The translations under genes were made by a program, and so were the position numbers. From contig UCLR01000036.1 in the NCBI GenBank assembly GCA_900473415.1, forward strand, positions 121,809-185,808: 64,000 bases of DNA, written 5' to 3'. Numbering within the stretch: the first letter of the stretch is position 1; each line of letters opens with the position of its first letter. The DNA comes from Hyphomicrobiales bacterium. Lineage in GTDB: Bacteria > Pseudomonadota > Alphaproteobacteria > Rhizobiales > Beijerinckiaceae. Of the stretch, positions 41,811-50,026 are shown piece after piece. The notes below the pieces were generated by a model that was not told the origin of the DNA, did no database searches, and worked only from the letters and a program-made list of their open reading frames with translations.

Positions 41811-42792
41811 GGGCCGGCTCCGTCAACGGGAAGTGGCAGGCGGCGGCGTGGGACTTGCCCGGCAGGCCGGGCTTCACGTCGCGGCAGAAGGGCTCGGCCC
41901 GCCCGCAGCGCGGGTTGAAGGCACAGCCCGGCGGAATGGCATTGAGCCGCGGCATCGCACCATCGATCTGATGCAGATGCTGATGGCGCGTATGGATGCT
42001 CGGGATCGAGGCCATCAGGCCGGCGGTGTAGGGATGGTGCGGCCGGCGTATCACCTCGTCGACCGGACCGATCTCGACGACGTTCCCGGCATACATGACC
42101 GCGACGCGGTCGGCCGTCTCGGCGATCACGCCCATGTCGTGGGTGACGAGCATGATCGCGGTGCCGTGCTCGCGGCAGAGTCGCTTCAGCAGGGTGGTGA
42201 TCTGCGCCTGAATGGACACGTCGAGCGCCGTCGTAGGCTCGTCGGCGATGATCAGGCTCGGCTCGGCGCAGAGTGCCAGCGCGATGACGACGCGCTGGCG
42301 CATGCCGCCGGAGAACTGATGCGGATACTGGTCGATCCGTGTCTCCGCCGCGGGAATCCCGACCTCCTTCAGCAGTTGCAGCGCGCGGTCTCGCGCCTCA
42401 GCCTTGCCCACCGGCAGATGGGTGGTGATCGTCTCGACGAGCTGCTCGCCGACCGTCAGGAGCGGATGGAGCGAGGTCAGCGGGTCCTGGAAGATCGCGC
42501 CGATCCGGCGGCCGCGCAGCTTGCACATCGCCTCGGCCGGCAGATTGTCGATGCGCTGGCCGTTGAGGTGGATACTGCCGGAGGCGATGCGCCCCGGCGG
42601 GTCGAGCAGGCCGATCACGGCCGTTCCCGTCAGCGATTTGCCCGCTCCGGACTCGCCGACCACGCCGAGGATCTCGCCTGGAGCGATGTCGAAGGACACC
42701 CCGTCGAGAGCGGTCAGAGGGCCATGGCGCCCGTCGAAGACGATGCGCAGGTCGCGGACCGAGAGCAGCGGAGGCGCCATCGTCGCGTTCAT
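41803..42792 (-). CDS. ABC transporter ATP-binding protein, DppD type
   Basis: A 329-residue ATPase. Walker A is GESGAGKSLTGTAVIGLL, the Q-loop is IGAIFQDPLTSLHPL, the signature is FSGGMRQRVVIALALC and Walker B is LIIADEPTTALDVS. The C-terminal GCAFNPRCGRAEPFC cysteines fit the peptide-transporter group. Start at 42792 overlaps the amidohydrolase stop by four bases; the long frame reaching 43863 is a shadow of that amidohydrolase. Confidence 0.95.
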   Translation of the reverse strand: MNATMAPPLLSVRDLRIVFDGRHGPLTALDGVSFDIAPGEILGVVGESGAGKSLTGTAVIGLLDPPGRIASGSIHLNGQRIDNLPAEAMCKLRGRRIGAIFQDPLTSLHPLLTVGEQLVETITTHLPVGKAEARDRALQLLKEVGIPAAETRIDQYPHQFSGGMRQRVVIALALCAEPSLIIADEPTTALDVSIQAQITTLLKRLCREHGTAIMLVTHDMGVIAETADRVAVMYAGNVVEIGPVDEVIRRPHHPYTAGLMASIPSIHTRHQHLHQIDGAMPRLNAIPPGCAFNPRCGRAEPFCRDVKPGLPGKSHAAACHFPLTEPAHA

Positions 42793-44294
42793 GCGGTAGC
42801 TTCCTTCCGCTCGACAGCATAGCTGGAGGAGAAGATCTCGCCCATCGGGGGATGGCCGTGCGTGCGCTCGGGGTAGCGCGCCATCACACCTTCGAACTGC
42901 GCCTGGGCGCGCTTCTTGTCCGCAGCCTCGTCGACGCCGGGAATGGCGCGGTCCTCCATGGCGAACCGGCCATCGATGATCACGGTCGAGAAGTCGCGGC
43001 CATGGCCGGCGAGCAGCATGGTCTGGATCGGATCGATGACCTGGCCGAGATGCGGCCGGTCGAGATCGAAGACCGTGATGTCGGCGCGGCTTCCCGGCTG
43101 CAGGCGGCCGAGATCGGGGCGTCCCAGTGCATCGGCCCCGCCGATCGTGGCTGCGTCGTAATAGTCCTCGCTGCGGACATCCGTGGCGTTGCCGGCCATG
43201 ACGCGGGCGAGGATCATGCCGACCTGCAGGTTCATGATCATGTCCGGCGGGCTGGTGTCGGTGCCCATGCCGATCCGCAGGCCCATCGCGCGATAGCGGC
43301 CGAAATGGTCGATGGCATTGCCATGGCGGCCCGAGACGAGCGGGCAATGTACGATGGTTGCGCCCGCATCGCGGATGATTTCGAGGTCGCGGCCGGGCCG
43401 GTCGATATGCCGGCTGCCGGATACATAGGTGCCATGAGGCAGCAGCGCCCGTTCGCTCAGGAAGCCGAGGCTCGAAAGCCATTCCGGCGGGCTCATGCCG
43501 TGTTGGGCGAGCACGAGCTCGTACTCGATCTTCGACTGGCAGCAATGCAGCCGGACAGGCACGCCGAGCGAGCGGCCCGCCGCGGCCGTGCGCCGGAGCA
43601 GGTCCGCCGTCGAGGTCTCGATCCGGTCCGGCGCCAGCATGGTGCGGATCAGCCCGTCGGCCGTGCCCTCGAAGCGCTCGCAGTAGGCAATCGCCGCGTC
43701 GAGTTCCTTGAGCCCGCGCGTCTCGTCGTAATGGGTGGTGATCCGGCCATCGGCCTCGACCACCTGGTTGCCGGTGCGATAGGCCGGGCCGAGATAGGCC
43801 CGCAGTCCGAGGCCGGCCGCGGCTTCGGCGGCATCGGTGAACTCTTCCGGTGTCTCGCCCCATGCGCGGTAGAACAGCGAGGCGATCGGCAGCGCCGTGG
43901 TGATGCCGTTGCGGATCAGCGTCGCGAACGCATGCTTCTTCTGGAAGGCCAGTTCCTCGCGCGAGTACATCTCGTAGGGGCCGGCCTCGAGGTAGGAGCG
44001 CGGCCAGACGCGCCCCTTCTTCCAGGCGGGCTGGTTGTCATAGGCGAGGATGGTCGTGTCGAGGTCGGAGAGCGCGTCGAGATCGACGAAGCCCGGCCCG
44101 ATCAGCGCGTTGCCGTAGTCGATCCGGCGCGCGACCTCGCCAGGAAAGCCGTGGCCGACAAAGACCACCGCGCCGTCCTCGAACACGACCTCGCCATTCT
44201 CGTACAGGCGGTGGCGCCCGTCCTTGTGACCGACGACCCAGCGCGCCGTGATCAGGATGCGCCCCTGCGGGCGCCGGGCGGCCTGCAAGCTCAC
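42789..44294 (-). CDS. Amidohydrolase-superfamily protein (TRZ/ATZ type) lacking the HxH metal motif
   Basis: A 501-residue protein with the overall layout of TRZ/ATZ-type deaminases: N-terminal small barrel (ILITARWVVG, VVFEDGAVVFVGHG), then ALIGPGFVDLDALSDLDTT where PGFVDxHxH is expected. The two first-strand histidines are missing and aspartates stand there. Other ligands look kept: VRLHCCQSKIEYE (strand 5 His), LLPHGTYVSG (strand 6 His) and GMGTDTSPPDM (strand 8 Asp). IVHCPLVSGRHGN is the usual HCP motif. It may bind a single metal differently or have lost hydrolytic activity. Its ATG overlaps the stop of the CodA-like gene by four bases. Confidence 0.88.
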   Translation of the reverse strand: MSLQAARRPQGRILITARWVVGHKDGRHRLYENGEVVFEDGAVVFVGHGFPGEVARRIDYGNALIGPGFVDLDALSDLDTTILAYDNQPAWKKGRVWPRSYLEAGPYEMYSREELAFQKKHAFATLIRNGITTALPIASLFYRAWGETPEEFTDAAEAAAGLGLRAYLGPAYRTGNQVVEADGRITTHYDETRGLKELDAAIAYCERFEGTADGLIRTMLAPDRIETSTADLLRRTAAAGRSLGVPVRLHCCQSKIEYELVLAQHGMSPPEWLSSLGFLSERALLPHGTYVSGSRHIDRPGRDLEIIRDAGATIVHCPLVSGRHGNAIDHFGRYRAMGLRIGMGTDTSPPDMIMNLQVGMILARVMAGNATDVRSEDYYDAATIGGADALGRPDLGRLQPGSRADITVFDLDRPHLGQVIDPIQTMLLAGHGRDFSTVIIDGRFAMEDRAIPGVDEAADKKRAQAQFEGVMARYPERTHGHPPMGEIFSSSYAVERKEATA

Positions 44295-45490
44295 GGGGCC
44301 GTCCTCACCGAGACACCGTCGCGGGCGACGACCCTGCCGCGCTTGACGACGCGGCGCTTCGGCGAGCGGGTCACGACCAGCTCGGTCAGGCTTTCGCCCG
44401 GCATGATGACGAGGTCCGCCGCCTTCCCCTCGGCGAGGCCGTAATCGGCGATCTCCATCACCGCGGCGCCGCCCGTCGTGCAGACATCGAGGCCAAGATC
44501 GACCTCGTCGTCGCGGCGGAAATTGTTGCGCAGGCCGATGAACATCGCGCGCTCCACCATGTCGGCGTTGCCGTAGGGGCCCCAGGTGTCGCGGATGCCG
44601 TCCGAGCCGGAGCAGACGCGAACGCCGGCGTCGAGAAGCTTCTTGACTGGCGGCGCGGCACTGCGGGATGGCGCCGTCGTCATGATCGCGATGTCGAGTT
44701 CGGCGAGCTGCGCGATCAGCGGATCGACCAGGGCCGGATCGGGACTGCCGAGGCAGAAGGCATGGCTGATCGTGACCTTGCCCTTCATGCCGAGCGCGCG
44801 GGTGCGCTCCATGATGAGGTCCATCGAGAAGGCACCCATCTCGCCGGGCTCGTGAAGGTGGATGTCGAGCGGCTTGCCGTAGGTTTGGCAGAGCCCGAAG
44901 ATCGCATCGAGATGGCCCTTCGGGTCGCGGTCGATGGCGCAGGGGTCGAGCCCTCCGACGATCTCACAGCCAGCCTTCATCGCCTGGTCCATCAGCTCCA
45001 GCGTGCCCGGCCGACGTAGCAGTCCGGATTGCGGGAAGGCGACGAGCTCGATGTCGACGATGTCGCGATAGCCGTCGCGGGTCTGCATCACGCCCTCGAC
45101 GCCCCACATGCCATGATCGGTGTCGACGTCGACATGGCTGCGGATATGGGTCGAGCCCATCAGCGAGGACTGGACGGTCTGGCGGGCCGACTGACGCGCG
45201 GGATCGAGGTCGAGGCGGCGCTTGTTCAGGCGCTCGTTGTCGATCTTGTCGAGCAGCTTCGGGCCGACTTCGTTGACGTACCAGGGCTGGCCCCAGAGGC
45301 TCTTGTCGAGATGCGTGTGCGCCTCCACGAGGCCGGGGATTGCGATCTCGCCGCGGCCATCCTCGACCGCGACGCCGGCCGGGGCGGCAATGTCCTTCGC
45401 CATGCGTGCGATGCGGCCGTTCTCGATCAGGATGTCGAGCGCCGGCCCGGCATTGGGACGGACGTTGCGGATCAGCAGGGAGGCGGTCAT
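44291..45490 (-). CDS. Cytosine-deaminase-like amidohydrolase
   Basis: A 399-residue amidohydrolase of the CodA group. Metal ligands are visible: IPGLVEAHTHLDKSLW (HxH), DIHLHEPGEMG (strand 5 His with the catalytic Glu), TISHAFCLG (strand 6 His) and CSGSDGIRDTWGPYGNADMVERA (strand 8 Asp). STHIRSHVDVDTDHGMWGVEGV is typical of this subgroup. CodA relatives hydrolyse or deaminate cyclic amides and amidines, including cytosine, isoguanine, creatinine-like and hydantoin-like rings. It follows the permeases in the operon and is coupled to the second amidohydrolase. Confidence 0.92.
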   Translation of the reverse strand: MTASLLIRNVRPNAGPALDILIENGRIARMAKDIAAPAGVAVEDGRGEIAIPGLVEAHTHLDKSLWGQPWYVNEVGPKLLDKIDNERLNKRRLDLDPARQSARQTVQSSLMGSTHIRSHVDVDTDHGMWGVEGVMQTRDGYRDIVDIELVAFPQSGLLRRPGTLELMDQAMKAGCEIVGGLDPCAIDRDPKGHLDAIFGLCQTYGKPLDIHLHEPGEMGAFSMDLIMERTRALGMKGKVTISHAFCLGSPDPALVDPLIAQLAELDIAIMTTAPSRSAAPPVKKLLDAGVRVCSGSDGIRDTWGPYGNADMVERAMFIGLRNNFRRDDEVDLGLDVCTTGGAAVMEIADYGLAEGKAADLVIMPGESLTELVVTRSPKRRVVKRGRVVARDGVSVRTAP

Positions 45491-45523
45491 GGCAGGCGTG
45501 TCCTCGTGGTTTCTTGTGACGTG

Positions 45524-46456
45524 TCAGCGGAGTTTCGGGTTCAGCGCATCGCGCAGCCAGTCGCCGAGCAGATTGACGCTGAGCACGATCAGCCCGAGCT
45601 GCAGCGACGGGAAGACGACCAGCCACCAGGAGCCGGAGAACAGGTACTGGTTGCCGATGCGGATCAGCGTGCCGAGCGAGGGCTGCGTGATCGGCATGCC
45701 GACGCCGAGAAAGGAGAGCGTCGCCTCCGAGAGGATGGCGAGGCCGAGATTGAGCGTGGCCGCGACCATGACCGGCGTCAGCGTGTTCGGCAGGATGTGC
45801 CGCCTCATGATGCGCGACGACGCGACCTTGATGATGCGGGCGGCGAGCACGTACTCCTTGCGGCGCTCGACCATGGTCGAGGCGCGCACGGTGCGTGCGT
45901 ATTGCACCCAGTTGGTGAGCGAGATCGAGACCACGAGCACGACCGCCGCGAAGGGCTCGCGTAGCGCGGGCGGCAGGAGCTCGCGGAAGATCGCGCTGAC
46001 CAGAATCGCCATCAGCAGCGTCGGGATCGAGAGCACGGTGTCGCCAAGCCGCATCAGCAGGTTATCGATCCTGCCGCCATGGAAGCCGGCGACGAGGCCG
46101 ATGGTGACGCCGATCGCCATCGACACGATCACGCTGGCGAAGCCGATGATCAGCGAGATGCGCGTGCCGTAGAGGATGGCGGAGAGCACGTCGCGGCCCT
46201 GCGGATCGGTGCCGAGGAGGAAGGGCCATTCGCCATCCGCGCTCCAGATCGGCGGGATCTCGGCCTTGTCGATGAAGATCTGGCTGAGGTCGTAGGGGTT
46301 CTGCGGCGCGATCAGGGGCGCCAGGAAGGCGGTGGCGACCAGCAGGACCAGAACCAGCGCAGAGAGCCAGGCGGCCGGCGTGCGTTTGAAGCTCCAGCCG
46401 ATATCGCTGTCGAGGAAGCGGCGCAGGCGGCCGGGTTTGGCGGCGTCAGCGGGCAT
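45524..46456 (-). CDS. ABC transporter permease, DppC type
   Basis: A 310-residue permease. The family motif FLLGTDPQGRDVLSAILYGTRISL lies near residues 80-103 and the EAA region is ERRKEYVLAARIIKVASSRIMRRHILPNT. SEATLSFLGVGMPITQPSLG is near the end. The ATG at 46456 overlaps the DppB stop by 11 bases; a frame to 46507 is open but less likely. It is the partner of the DppB-type gene. Confidence 0.95.
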   Translation of the reverse strand: MPADAAKPGRLRRFLDSDIGWSFKRTPAAWLSALVLVLLVATAFLAPLIAPQNPYDLSQIFIDKAEIPPIWSADGEWPFLLGTDPQGRDVLSAILYGTRISLIIGFASVIVSMAIGVTIGLVAGFHGGRIDNLLMRLGDTVLSIPTLLMAILVSAIFRELLPPALREPFAAVVLVVSISLTNWVQYARTVRASTMVERRKEYVLAARIIKVASSRIMRRHILPNTLTPVMVAATLNLGLAILSEATLSFLGVGMPITQPSLGTLIRIGNQYLFSGSWWLVVFPSLQLGLIVLSVNLLGDWLRDALNPKLR

Positions 46457-47438
46457 TCGCAACCCCCGAGATTGCGTCTTCCCGCAGGCGCGGATCGACG
46501 AAGGCATAGGCCAGGTCGACCAGCGTGTTGAGCGAGACGAAGATGAAGGAAACGACGATCAGATAGGCCGCCATCACCGGGATATCGACGAAGGTTACGG
46601 CCTGGACGAAGAGCAGACCCATGCCCGGCCATTGAAACACGGTCTCGGTCACCAGCGCGAAGGCGATCAGGTTGCCGATCTGCAGGCCGGTGACGGTGAT
46701 GACCGGCATCAGGCAGTTGCGCAGCGCGTGGCGGAAATGGATGGCGCGGGGCTTGAGGCCGCGTGCGCGGGCGAAGCGGATGAAATCGGTGCGCATCGTC
46801 TCCAGCATCTCGGCGCGCACCAGTCGCATCACCAGCGTGATCTGGAACATCGAGAGCGTGATGCCGGGCAGGATCAGCGCGCGGCGGCCGGTAGGCGTCA
46901 GGAAGCCGGTGCTCCACCAGCCGAGCTGCACGACCTCGCCGCGGCCGAAGGCCGGCAGCCATTGCAGCGTCACCGAGAACAGCAGGATGAGCAGGATTCC
47001 GACGGCGAAGCTCGGCAGGGAAACGCCGAGCACGGAGACGAACTGCAATGCCTTGGCGGGCAGGCTGTCGCGTCGGATCGCGGTGTAGACGCCGAGCGGG
47101 ATGCCGACCGCCAGCGATAGGAAGGTCGCGACCAGCACGAGCTCGAACGTCGCCGGAAAGCGCTCCGAGATCAGCGTGAAGACATCCTGCTGGTTGCGGA
47201 AGGAGATGCCGAAATCGCCATGCAGCGCGTTGCCGACGAAGGTCGCGAACTGCATCACGAAGCCCTTGTCGAGGCCGAGCCTCACGCGGAGCGCATCGCG
47301 TTGCGCCTGGCTCGCCTGCTCGTTCAGCATCAGCTCGACGGGGTCGCCGACGAAGCGGAAGATCAGGAAGGCGAGGAAGGCAACGGCGAGCATGACGCCG
47401 GCCGCGTTGAGCAGTCGCTTGAACAGGAAGGCCGGCAT
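46446..47438 (-). CDS. ABC transporter permease, DppB type
   Basis: A 330-residue permease with about six membrane helices. The N-terminus FLFKRLLNAAGVMLAVAFLAFLIFRFVGDPVELMLNEQASQAQRD is typical, as are the LGLDKGFVMQFATFVGNALHGDFGISFRNQQDV stretch and the EAA region RTDFIRFARARGLKPRAIHFRHALRNCLMPV. It lies 61 bases after the binding-protein gene, with a strong palindrome in between. Confidence 0.95.
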   Translation of the reverse strand: MPAFLFKRLLNAAGVMLAVAFLAFLIFRFVGDPVELMLNEQASQAQRDALRVRLGLDKGFVMQFATFVGNALHGDFGISFRNQQDVFTLISERFPATFELVLVATFLSLAVGIPLGVYTAIRRDSLPAKALQFVSVLGVSLPSFAVGILLILLFSVTLQWLPAFGRGEVVQLGWWSTGFLTPTGRRALILPGITLSMFQITLVMRLVRAEMLETMRTDFIRFARARGLKPRAIHFRHALRNCLMPVITVTGLQIGNLIAFALVTETVFQWPGMGLLFVQAVTFVDIPVMAAYLIVVSFIFVSLNTLVDLAYAFVDPRLREDAISGVANAR

Positions 47439-47464
47439 CGCGCGCTCCGTTTACGGGGGCGGCA

Positions 47465-47486
47465 GCCGGGCCCGCGCGGGCCCGGC
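47465..47486. terminator. 22-bp perfect GC palindrome between binding-protein and permease genes
   Basis: GCCGGGCCCGC followed by its exact reverse complement (47465-47486). It begins 14 bases downstream of the binding-protein stop on the minus strand, before the DppB gene. In many ABC operons a hairpin here protects the binding-protein mRNA or partly ends transcription, so that the binding protein exceeds the membrane parts. No T-run follows, so stabilisation or attenuation is likelier than full termination. Confidence 0.6.
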
Positions 47487-47499
47487 CGGGAGAGGCGGC

Positions 47500-49068
47500 T
47501 CACTTCATCACGGTCAGCCAGAGCCGCGGCTTGTTGTCCGAGGCCTGCACGGTCGAGGCAACGGTCGAGCGCATCGCCCAGGCCATCGGCTGCTGGTGCA
47601 GCGGGATGAAGAGATGCTCGGCCTTGGCGATCTTCAGAGCCTCCTTCATCATCGGGATGCGCTTGCTGTCGTCGAGCTCGACGCCGGCCTTGTCGATCAG
47701 CGCGTCGATGCGCGGATCGCCCCAGTTGCCCCAGTTGAACACGCCGCCGGTGCCGCTCTTGGAGCGCATCACCTGCACGAGCAGCGAATAGGCGTCGATC
47801 ATCGGCTCGTTCGCCCAGCCGAAGGAGATCACGTCGAAATCGCCCTTCACACGCTTCGGCGCCTGCTGGCTGCGCGGAGCCATGCTGAGATTGGGCTTCA
47901 GGCCGGCGCGCGACCACATCGAAGCGACCGCCTGGCAGAACTCCTCCTCGTTGACGAGGGAGTCGCTCTGGCAGTTCATCTGGAAGGAGAAGCCGTTCGG
48001 ATAGCCGGCGTCGGACAGGAGCTTCTTGGCGCCGTTCAGGTCGAAGGGCAGCCGCTCATCCTGTGACGGCTCGTAGCCCGGGATGGCCGGAGCGACGAGC
48101 GCGCCGGTATTGCGCGAGAGGCCGCGCATCGCGCGCTTCTGCACGGCGTCGATGTCGATGGCGCGATAGAGCGCCTCGCGCACCTTGATGTCCTTGAAGG
48201 GGTTCTTGTCCTTCACGTCGCTCTCGAACAGCGCGTCCTTGAGGTTGAAGGCGAAGAAGACCGAGCGCAGCTCGTTGGTCTGCAGCACCTTGACGTCCGG
48301 CGAGGCGGAGAGGCGCGGCAGGTCCTGCAGCGGGGCGACATTGGTGAAGTCGATCTCGCCGGAGAGCATCGCCGCGACGCGCGTCGAGGACGAGGTGATC
48401 GGGGTGAACTCGATCGTGTCGATGTTGTGCTTGGGCTTGTCCCACCAGCTCGGGTTCTTCGCGAACACGGTCTTGGAGTCGGCGCGACGGCTTTCGACGA
48501 AGAACGGGCCGGTGCCGTTGGCGTTGTCGGTCGCATAGCCTTTCACGCCCTTGCCGGAATCGGTCGGCAGCAGCGAGTTGTTGGCCTCCATCCATTCCTT
48601 GTCAAAGATGAAGATGTTGGTGAGGTCGTTCAGCAGCAGCGGATAGGGACCGTTGACCTCGATCTCGACCGTGTAGTCGTCGATCTTCTTCGAGCTCTTA
48701 TAGGCGGGCAGATTGCCCTTGAGCGGCGAGGTTTCGTGCGTCACCCGCGCCAGCGAGGCGAGCACGTCGTCGGCCGTGAACGGGTTGCCGTTGTGGAACT
48801 TGACGCCCTGGCGCAGCTTGAAGCGCCAGACAGTCGGCGACACCGTCTCCCAGGACTCGGCCAGCGCCGGCTCGATCTTGAGATCGCCGGTATAACGCAC
48901 CAGTCCCTCATAGACATGGTTCAGCACCGACAGGGTGAAAGTCTCGCCGAAGGAATAGGGGTCGAGCGAGGCGATCTCGCGGGCGGCGCCCCATTTCAGC
49001 GTCTTCGCCTCGGCTGCGCCGGTGAGCGCGAAAGCCGCAACGGCCGCCAGTAGCCAATGCTTCTTCAT
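47500..49068 (-). CDS. Peptide/opine-type ABC transporter solute-binding protein (family 5)
   Basis: A 522-residue binding protein with a Sec signal, MKKHWLLAAVAAFALTGAAEA. Family-5 marks are VLNHVYEGLVRYTGDLKIEPALAESWETVSPTVWRFKLRQGVKFHNGNPFTADDVLASLARV and NANGTGPFFVESRRADS. It is first in the operon: binding protein, DppB, DppC, CodA-like, TRZ/ATZ-like, DppD, DppF, racemase. The interleaved hydrolases suggest that the imported ligand is a cyclic or linear amide or ureide. The promoter should lie in the 250 bases before it, shared with the divergent GntR gene. Confidence 0.94.
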   Translation of the reverse strand: MKKHWLLAAVAAFALTGAAEAKTLKWGAAREIASLDPYSFGETFTLSVLNHVYEGLVRYTGDLKIEPALAESWETVSPTVWRFKLRQGVKFHNGNPFTADDVLASLARVTHETSPLKGNLPAYKSSKKIDDYTVEIEVNGPYPLLLNDLTNIFIFDKEWMEANNSLLPTDSGKGVKGYATDNANGTGPFFVESRRADSKTVFAKNPSWWDKPKHNIDTIEFTPITSSSTRVAAMLSGEIDFTNVAPLQDLPRLSASPDVKVLQTNELRSVFFAFNLKDALFESDVKDKNPFKDIKVREALYRAIDIDAVQKRAMRGLSRNTGALVAPAIPGYEPSQDERLPFDLNGAKKLLSDAGYPNGFSFQMNCQSDSLVNEEEFCQAVASMWSRAGLKPNLSMAPRSQQAPKRVKGDFDVISFGWANEPMIDAYSLLVQVMRSKSGTGGVFNWGNWGDPRIDALIDKAGVELDDSKRIPMMKEALKIAKAEHLFIPLHQQPMAWAMRSTVASTVQASDNKPRLWLTVMK

Positions 49069-49172
49069 CGGATTCTCCTCTCGATGAGCCGTGGCGCGTT
49101 TTGCGCTCGTCCGACCCGCTACCCCTCGCGCTGCCGCCGCTTTAGCCAGGTTGGTGCTTTAGGCGGCATATC

Positions 49173-49231
49173 GTGTGCGATTAATGATCAATCTTGCATA
49201 CGATGGATGGATCGTATTGTATGCGATTATT
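49173..49231. promoter_or_regulatory. Compound inverted and direct repeats, probable GntR operator
   Basis: The centre is an inverted repeat ATACGAT (49198-49204) / ATCGTAT (49211-49217) with six bases between. Overlapping it are two related half sites facing each other, TTGCATACGA (49194-49203) and TTGTATGCGA (49217-49226). A 13-base direct repeat flanks the whole: GTGTGCGATTAAT (49173-49185) and GTATGCGATTATT (49219-49231). The array lies between the ABC/amidohydrolase operon and the divergent GntR gene, and is a good candidate for autoregulation and operon control. Confidence 0.6.
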
Positions 49232-49318
49232 GAGCACAAGGGAAAAACTGGAGCGGAGCGTCATCCCGTGGCATCGAGCGTGTCCCAGCTTCTGGAATCA
49301 AAGCGAAGAACGGCTGCC

Positions 49319-50026
49319 ATGTCGGAATCCCGTGCCCCCGGATTGCGAGCGCAATCGGTATACAGAGCGCTTCGGCGCGCCATTATCGAGCAGGCGCTGA
49401 AGCCTGGCACGAAGCTGCCGGAGGATTCGATCGGCGAGCAGCTCGGCGTCAGCCGCACGCTGGTGCGCGAGGCCTTCGGGCGGCTCGCGATCGAAGGGCT
49501 GGTCGAGCTGAAGCCGAACAAGGGCGCGTCCGTCGCCTATCCGACGCTGGAGGAGGCGCGCGACGTCTTCGACGTGCGCCGCGGCCTCGAACGCCTGGTG
49601 GCTGAGACCCTCGCCGGCCGGCTCACCAGCGCCCAGGCGGCCGAGCTGGAAGCCCATGTCCAGCTCGAGGAGAAGGCCCACGGCCAGGACGGGCCGGAAT
49701 CGATCCGCCTCTCCGGCGAGTTCCACATCAAGCTCGCGGAAATGACCGGCAACGCGCTGCTGCTGCGCTATGTGCAGGAAGCCTCGTCGCGCTGCTCGTT
49801 GATCCTGGCGATCTATGGCCGGCCGCATTCCTCCGAATGCGCCGTTTCCGAGCATCGGCAGCTCATCGAAGCCCTGCGCCAGGGGGATGTGGCGCGAGCG
49901 ACCGATCTCATGGACCATCATTTGCGCTCCGTCGTGACGCGCGCCCTGCTCACCTCGCGCGTCGAGCGCGACATCCGCGACGTGCTCGCGCCCTATGCCC
50001 TCAGTGAAGGACTGACCCCGTCGTGA
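49319..50026 (+). CDS. GntR-family regulator, FCD subfamily
   Basis: A 235-residue regulator. Start at 49319 gives MSESRAPGLRAQSVYRALRRAIIEQALKPGTKLPEDSIGEQLGVSRTLVREAFGRLAIEGLVELKPNKGASV, a normal winged-helix N-terminus; an open frame to 49175 would overlap the operator array and is rejected. The FCD domain has SGEFHIKLAEMTGN, SEHRQLIEAL and MDHHLRSV. It is divergent from the ABC/amidohydrolase operon and translationally coupled to a flavin reductase (GTGA overlap). Confidence 0.93.
   Translation: MSESRAPGLRAQSVYRALRRAIIEQALKPGTKLPEDSIGEQLGVSRTLVREAFGRLAIEGLVELKPNKGASVAYPTLEEARDVFDVRRGLERLVAETLAGRLTSAQAAELEAHVQLEEKAHGQDGPESIRLSGEFHIKLAEMTGNALLLRYVQEASSRCSLILAIYGRPHSSECAVSEHRQLIEALRQGDVARATDLMDHHLRSVVTRALLTSRVERDIRDVLAPYALSEGLTPS

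Noticed and set aside
42852..44444. Plus-strand open frame of about 530 codons opposite the TRZ/ATZ-like gene
   Set aside because: The minus-strand gene has family motifs and coupled neighbours; the plus frame has none.
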